From Mesosutterella multiformis (GTDB lineage: Bacteria; Pseudomonadota; Gammaproteobacteria; Burkholderiales; Burkholderiaceae_F): a DNA stretch of 64,000 bases. The position numbers were made by a program, and so were the translations under genes. Below the pieces are notes generated by a model. It was given only the letters and a program-made list of their open reading frames with translations, had not been told where the DNA came from and did no database searches. Where the stretch lies: positions 1,796,501 through 1,860,500 of the forward strand of contig NZ_BGZJ01000001.1 in the NCBI RefSeq assembly GCF_003402575.1. The letters run 5' to 3'. Shown in pieces: positions 60,793 through 64,000 of the stretch (positions are counted from its first letter, which is position 1; every line of letters begins with the position of its first letter).

Positions 60793-60840
60793 TTGTTATT
60801 AATTCCCTGCTGGAATAGAGATCCCCTTCACGGGGTCCCG

Positions 60841-62208
60841 TCACTTTGAGGCTGAGGCGAGAAGATCCATCAGCGCCTGGGTAAGACGTCCCTGCCAGAA
60901 CTGGCCGGAGACGGTTAGCTGGTAACGGCTGCCATCGGGTTCAATCAAACCGGCTTCAAGCCAGTTCTCAATCGCCGGGCGCCAGAGTTCAGAGAAGGCG
61001 ATCGGGTAAAGACGCTCGAGCGCCGCCGGGTCAAGGTAATTCAGTTCCGTCTGCTCGTTCAGCGCCCGGGCCTCATTCCAGAAGCGGCCGGGGGCGGTAA
61101 TCATGGCAACCGGCTTTTCGCCCGCCGCGACAGACGCCTTCCACTCGTCCACATTCCGGTTCACCATGTAGCCGTAACCCGACACCGTGCCGCCGGCTCC
61201 GGGGCCGAAGGCGAGGCAGTCCGTGCGGCCCTTCGCGAAGTAGTTGTAGAATTTCCGTTCGCGCGTCGCGCGGGCCCAGTGGCTGATCGAGAGACGCTTC
61301 CAGTGAGAGGCCTCCATCGCGCGGATGCTTTCCGCGAACATCAGGCCCCGCATTTCGGAGTCCGGCCCCGCGGGAAGCTTTCCCTTCTCGATATAGCGGT
61401 AGAGGGGAGCGCCCGGGAAGACGCGGAGCTGATAGCAGTCCGCGCCGTCAAGCTCGAGCTCCGCGACCATCCGGAGGTCTTCCTTCCAGGTTTCAAGTGT
61501 CTGATAAGGGAAGCCGTAGATCAGATCCACGACCACCGCGGCCTGGTTGTAGCCCGTCAGGCGCTCAAGCTGCCGCACAAGCTCTTCCTTCGTGGAACGG
61601 CGGCCGACCGCCTGACGGATCTTCGTGTCAAACGTCTGGACACCGAGCGAAAAGCGGTTCGTCCCGCCCTCCATGCAGGCCTCCATCCGGTCCGGCCCGA
61701 AGTTTGAGAGACGACCTTCAAACGTAATCTCGCAGTCGTTCGCGAGCGGCAGATTCTTCTTCACCGCGCGGATCAGCCGCACGATGTCCGAAGCTTCGAG
61801 CGCGGTCGGCGTGCCGCCGCCGAAATACACCGCTTCAAGCGGCCGTCCAGTCTGAACGTTGCGTTTGTTCCAGAGCTCCAGCTCCCGGATCAGGAGATCC
61901 GTGAACGCGCGGCTTTCTTCCGCGTTGCGGTAAGGCTTGATATAGAAGAGACAGTAGAGGCATCGGGTCTCGCAGTACGGCACGTTGATATAGGCAACCG
62001 TCCGGCGGCCCCGGACCGTATCGGCGATTTCTTCAATACGGACCGCGAGCTCCTCATCCGGCACAAGACTCGCGCTCATCCCTGCGTGCGTCATGATCTT
62101 CGGGTCAAACGCGTCGCGGAGCGGATTTCCGGTGACCCGGGCACGCCACGACGCTTCTTCCGGGCTTCCTCCACGCTTCATCACGTGGACCGGCATCTTC
62201 ATTTCCAT
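60841..62208 (-). CDS. hutW: HutW/ChuW-type anaerobic haem-degrading radical SAM methyltransferase
   Basis: 455 residues. Radical SAM motif CETRCLYC (Cys79, Cys83, Cys86) in VAYINVPYCETRCLYCLFYI, then GGGTPTALEASDIVRLI and the HemN-like SLGVQTFDTKIRQAVGRRSTKEE. The length, HemN-like core and CLFYI after the cluster fit HutW/ChuW, which opens haem by methylation to anaerobilin and frees iron without oxygen. AGGAAAAACG precedes the ATG. First gene of the haem operon, directly behind the Fur-overlapped promoter; flavodoxin and HutX encoded downstream are expected partners. Confidence 0.9.
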   Translation of the reverse strand: MEMKMPVHVMKRGGSPEEASWRARVTGNPLRDAFDPKIMTHAGMSASLVPDEELAVRIEEIADTVRGRRTVAYINVPYCETRCLYCLFYIKPYRNAEESRAFTDLLIRELELWNKRNVQTGRPLEAVYFGGGTPTALEASDIVRLIRAVKKNLPLANDCEITFEGRLSNFGPDRMEACMEGGTNRFSLGVQTFDTKIRQAVGRRSTKEELVRQLERLTGYNQAAVVVDLIYGFPYQTLETWKEDLRMVAELELDGADCYQLRVFPGAPLYRYIEKGKLPAGPDSEMRGLMFAESIRAMEASHWKRLSISHWARATRERKFYNYFAKGRTDCLAFGPGAGGTVSGYGYMVNRNVDEWKASVAAGEKPVAMITAPGRFWNEARALNEQTELNYLDPAALERLYPIAFSELWRPAIENWLEAGLIEPDGSRYQLTVSGQFWQGRLTQALMDLLASASK

Positions 62209-62275
62209 CGTTTTTCCTGTTCAATCAATGATTTGCGACTGGCGGAACGAATCTCACCCCGCCCATGTACCCGTA

Positions 62276-62304
62276 AAGATATACTTCATATCTTTGTTTG
62301 TCAA
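62276..62304 (-). promoter_or_regulatory. Predicted promoter of the haem operon
   Basis: On the minus strand TTGACA (62304-62299), 17-bp spacer, TATCTT (62281-62276). The -35 box touches the Fur array. The hutW start lies 68 bases downstream. Confidence 0.8.
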
Positions 62305-62333
62305 TGATAATTATTATCATTGTCATTATCATT
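62303..62333. promoter_or_regulatory. Fur-box array at the haem operon promoter
   Basis: AATGATAAT-T-ATTATCATT (62303-62321) is a perfect 19-bp inverted repeat that matches the Fur consensus closely, and a further ATTATCATT half-site follows at 62325-62333. It overlaps the -35 box, so iron-bound Fur should block transcription of hutW and the genes behind it. Confidence 0.9.
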
Positions 62334-62392
62334 AACTTTGTAAGAGACGATGCCAGACGCTGTTTTTCCCCGGAATCCGGCTGTTCCGGCTC

Positions 62393-62420
62393 AAAAAAAG
62401 CCCCGCAGGACTGCGGGGCT
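62393..62420 (-). terminator. Rho-independent terminator of the MdaB-like gene
   Basis: Perfect 10-bp stem AGCCCCGCAG / CTGCGGGGCT (62399-62408 with 62411-62420) with a tight GA loop and seven T on the minus strand. Confidence 0.85.
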
Positions 62421-62471
62421 TCAGGGTTTTTAAGAGACCGGTTTCAGGATGAAACGATTCTCACGCGGTTA

Positions 62472-63050
62472 TCAGGCGCGGCCGAATACCTTTTCGAGAT
62501 GCGCTTTCAGGCGCTCGATATCGGACTCGAGCGTCGGATTCTTGATCACGTCATTGCACATGAAGGACGGAAGCGGCTTGAGACCGATAAACTGGTTCGC
62601 CTTATGGAGACCGAAGAACGTGGCGTCGATTCCCTTCCCTTCGAAGAACTCATCCGGGGCGAGGAAAGCGTTCAGCGGCGCGTTCCAGGTGGAGCTGATC
62701 ATGTAGCGGCCCTTCAGCTTGCCGCCGGTTCCGTAATTGACGGCCGGATTCTCATGGTGACGGCCGTCGCCCGTGATCATCGCGGGGCCCCCAAACACAT
62801 CGTCTTCGTATGATTTCAGAGCAGCCGGGGCTTCCATCCACCAGGCAGGCGTCTGATAAATCACCGCGTCGAGCCACAGGTACTTCGCCACCTCATCCTC
62901 GGTTTTCCAGCCGTCCGCGAGCCGCGTCACCTGCACTTCGTGCCCGAGGCTTTCAAGCGTCGCCTTCTCGATTTCAGTGAGGCGATGATTAAGCGCACCG
63001 CCATTTCCACCCTTAAACGGCATGCCGGCGTCGACAATCAGAATCTTCAT
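62472..63050 (-). CDS. mdaB: MdaB-like NAD(P)H:quinone oxidoreductase
   Basis: 192 residues, flavodoxin-like fold with FAD/FMN. Family features: MKILIVDAGMPFKGGNGGALNHRLTEI at the start, DAVIYQTPAWWMEAPAALKSYEDDVFG, and GRYMISSTWNAPLNAFLAPDEFFEGKG. MdaB enzymes reduce quinones by two electrons in the cytosol and protect against oxidative stress. It precedes the haem operon on the same strand but ends at its own terminator, so it is a separate unit. Confidence 0.9.
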   Translation of the reverse strand: MKILIVDAGMPFKGGNGGALNHRLTEIEKATLESLGHEVQVTRLADGWKTEDEVAKYLWLDAVIYQTPAWWMEAPAALKSYEDDVFGGPAMITGDGRHHENPAVNYGTGGKLKGRYMISSTWNAPLNAFLAPDEFFEGKGIDATFFGLHKANQFIGLKPLPSFMCNDVIKNPTLESDIERLKAHLEKVFGRA

Positions 63051-63368
63051 TTTGTTTTATTCCTTCGTTGCTGAGAAAGGAACCGGTTTTATAGGTTCCC
63101 GCGAATATATTTCGTCACGAATTCTACTTTCGCACTCAGGAAGCGTGAGGCTTTAAGGTCTGAAACGCCCGCGTTTTGTCTCCAAATGCAGAAATGCCGC
63201 CCCGACTGTCAAAAGGCGGACTTTTTCCTCCTCCGCTGGATGTATAGATATCGATGAAAGCTATAACCAGATATGAAAACAAAATATTGGAAATAACCAG
63301 AGCGTTTTCATAAACTTGAATCACAGGGGCAATAGCCCTCAGATTATTAAAAGAACAGAGGAACCTTT
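63051..63368. other. Intergenic region with repeats between mdaB-like and hydrolase genes
   Basis: 318 bases without a gene. Direct repeats ATAACCAGA at 63263-63271 and 63293-63301 are 30 bp apart, about three helical turns, and an inverted repeat ATGAAAAC (63273-63280) / GTTTTCAT (63304-63311) is interleaved. They may be regulator sites for the hydrolase gene. A T-rich hairpin-like stretch lies near 63190-63230. Confidence 0.45.
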
Positions 63369-64000
63369 ATGAACAAGCGTAATTTTCTGAAGTGCGCGGC
63401 GCTCGCCGCCGCTCCCCTCGGACTCCCGGCCGCCGCGAGTGCTGCCGGCTCCTCGGCCGCGGTGCCGTCTGACACACCGGCGCTCTCGTCCGGCTGGGAC
63501 AAGGTCTTTCCGAAGAACCCCAATGTGGACCATAGGAAGATCACCTTTAAGAATCGCTATGGCTTCACGCTCGCGGGAGACCTCTACACCCCGAAAGGCG
63601 TGAAAGCGGGAGTTGAGCTCCCCGCGATCGCGGTTTCGGGGCCGTTCGGCGCCGTAAAGGAACAGAGTTCCGGGCTCTACGCGCAGGAAATGGCGTCGCG
63701 CGGTTTTGTCACGCTCGCCTTTGATCCCTCCTGGACCGGCGAAAGCAGCGGCCTCCCCCGCAATATGGCGTCTCCTGACGTGAATACCGAAGACTTCAGC
63801 GCCGCGGTTGACGCGCTCGGTATCCTCCCGATCGTCGATCAGAAACGGATCGGCATTATCGGGATCTGCGGATTCGGCGGCTTCGCGCTGAACGCCGCCG
63901 CGATGGATACGCGCGTACGCGCGGTCGCTTCTGTTGTGATGTACGACATGAGCCGCGCGATGGGCTGGGGGGTCGGCGCGGGGCGCGACCGCTACACCGA
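63369..64000 (+). CDS. Exported alpha/beta hydrolase (YcjY-like), 5' part
   Basis: About 210 residues are in the window; the gene runs off the right edge. N-terminus MNKRNFLKCAALAAAPLGLPAAASA is a Tat-like signal with KR in place of RR (KRNFLK). The fold follows as ITFKNRYGFTLAGDLYTPKG, AVSGPFGAVKEQSSGLYAQEMASRGF, AFDPSWTGESSG and GIIGICGFGGFALNAAAMDTRVRAV. The expected nucleophile elbow is GICGFGG, with no Ser; the Cys might serve, as in some YcjY/dienelactone-hydrolase-like proteins. AGAGGA lies six bases before the ATG. Substrate unknown. Confidence 0.85.
   Translation, partial: MNKRNFLKCAALAAAPLGLPAAASAAGSSAAVPSDTPALSSGWDKVFPKNPNVDHRKITFKNRYGFTLAGDLYTPKGVKAGVELPAIAVSGPFGAVKEQSSGLYAQEMASRGFVTLAFDPSWTGESSGLPRNMASPDVNTEDFSAAVDALGILPIVDQKRIGIIGICGFGGFALNAAAMDTRVRAVASVVMYDMSRAMGWGVGAGRDRYT

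Noticed and set aside
1-64000. CRISPR array, prophage or integrative element
   Set aside because: No regularly spaced repeats, cas genes, phage structural genes, integrase or tRNA attachment site were seen; only one IS30 element is present.

Overview
The window is about 57-60% G+C, densely coded, and looks like the chromosome of an anaerobic, host-associated betaproteobacterium. My best guess is Sutterellaceae (Sutterella and relatives, order Burkholderiales). This rests on the gene mix, not on a marker gene: an anaerobic C4-dicarboxylate carrier, [FeFe]-hydrogenase maturases, several Tat-exported flavoproteins with LysR partners, tandem Old Yellow Enzymes, a rubrerythrin-like protein, anaerobic haem degradation and a type V autotransporter. 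No rRNA or tRNA gene, CRISPR array or prophage is visible. One complete IS30 element is present.

Layout. 1-3.7 kb: the end of a TelA-like gene, then a minus-strand FecCD-type metal or cofactor ABC importer. 3.7-5.8 kb: an LtaS/OpgB-type membrane phosphotransferase. 5.8-8.4 kb: hydF-hydE, without hydG. 8.5-11.2 kb: a FeoA-FeoB fusion with a Cys-rich partner, apparently translated by coupling to a 26-codon leader. 11.4-15 kb: a phosphoesterase, a MarC protein, and a WYL regulator divergent from an orphan helical-repeat protein across a perfect inverted repeat. 15-23.9 kb: a GntR regulator and periplasmic asparaginase facing each other across likely operators, two coupled LysR genes, a Tat flavoprotein, an exported carboxymuconolactone-decarboxylase-like protein and a frameshifted lipoprotein. 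24-36 kb: housekeeping and accessory enzymes. 36-44.3 kb: MFS and Dcu transporters, a LysR gene, an AraC regulator divergent from two flavodoxins (one Tat-exported), a ferritin-like protein and a phage-type repressor. 44.4-45.5 kb: IS30. 45.5-49.3 kb: a pyridoxamine-oxidase-like protein, a Panacea-domain protein and two Old Yellow Enzymes. 49.6-52.3 kb: an autotransporter.

52.3-62.4 kb is the most interesting part. It is a minus-strand haem-acquisition cluster reading hutW (radical-SAM anaerobic haem degradation), a TonB-dependent receptor, an ECF-type importer (S component, T component, fused double ATPase), hutX (haem carrier), a flavodoxin, exbB, exbD and tonB. It starts at a near-consensus promoter overlapped by an array of Fur half-sites. 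An ECF importer stands where such clusters normally carry a periplasmic-binding-protein ABC importer. The fused ATPase has an in-frame UGA exactly where its own first half has Gly, and this removes the second H-loop. Beyond tonB, before a strong minus-strand terminator, lies about 0.5 kb that may hold a structured RNA or a 42-codon gene. The window closes with an MdaB-like reductase and the start of an exported alpha/beta hydrolase.
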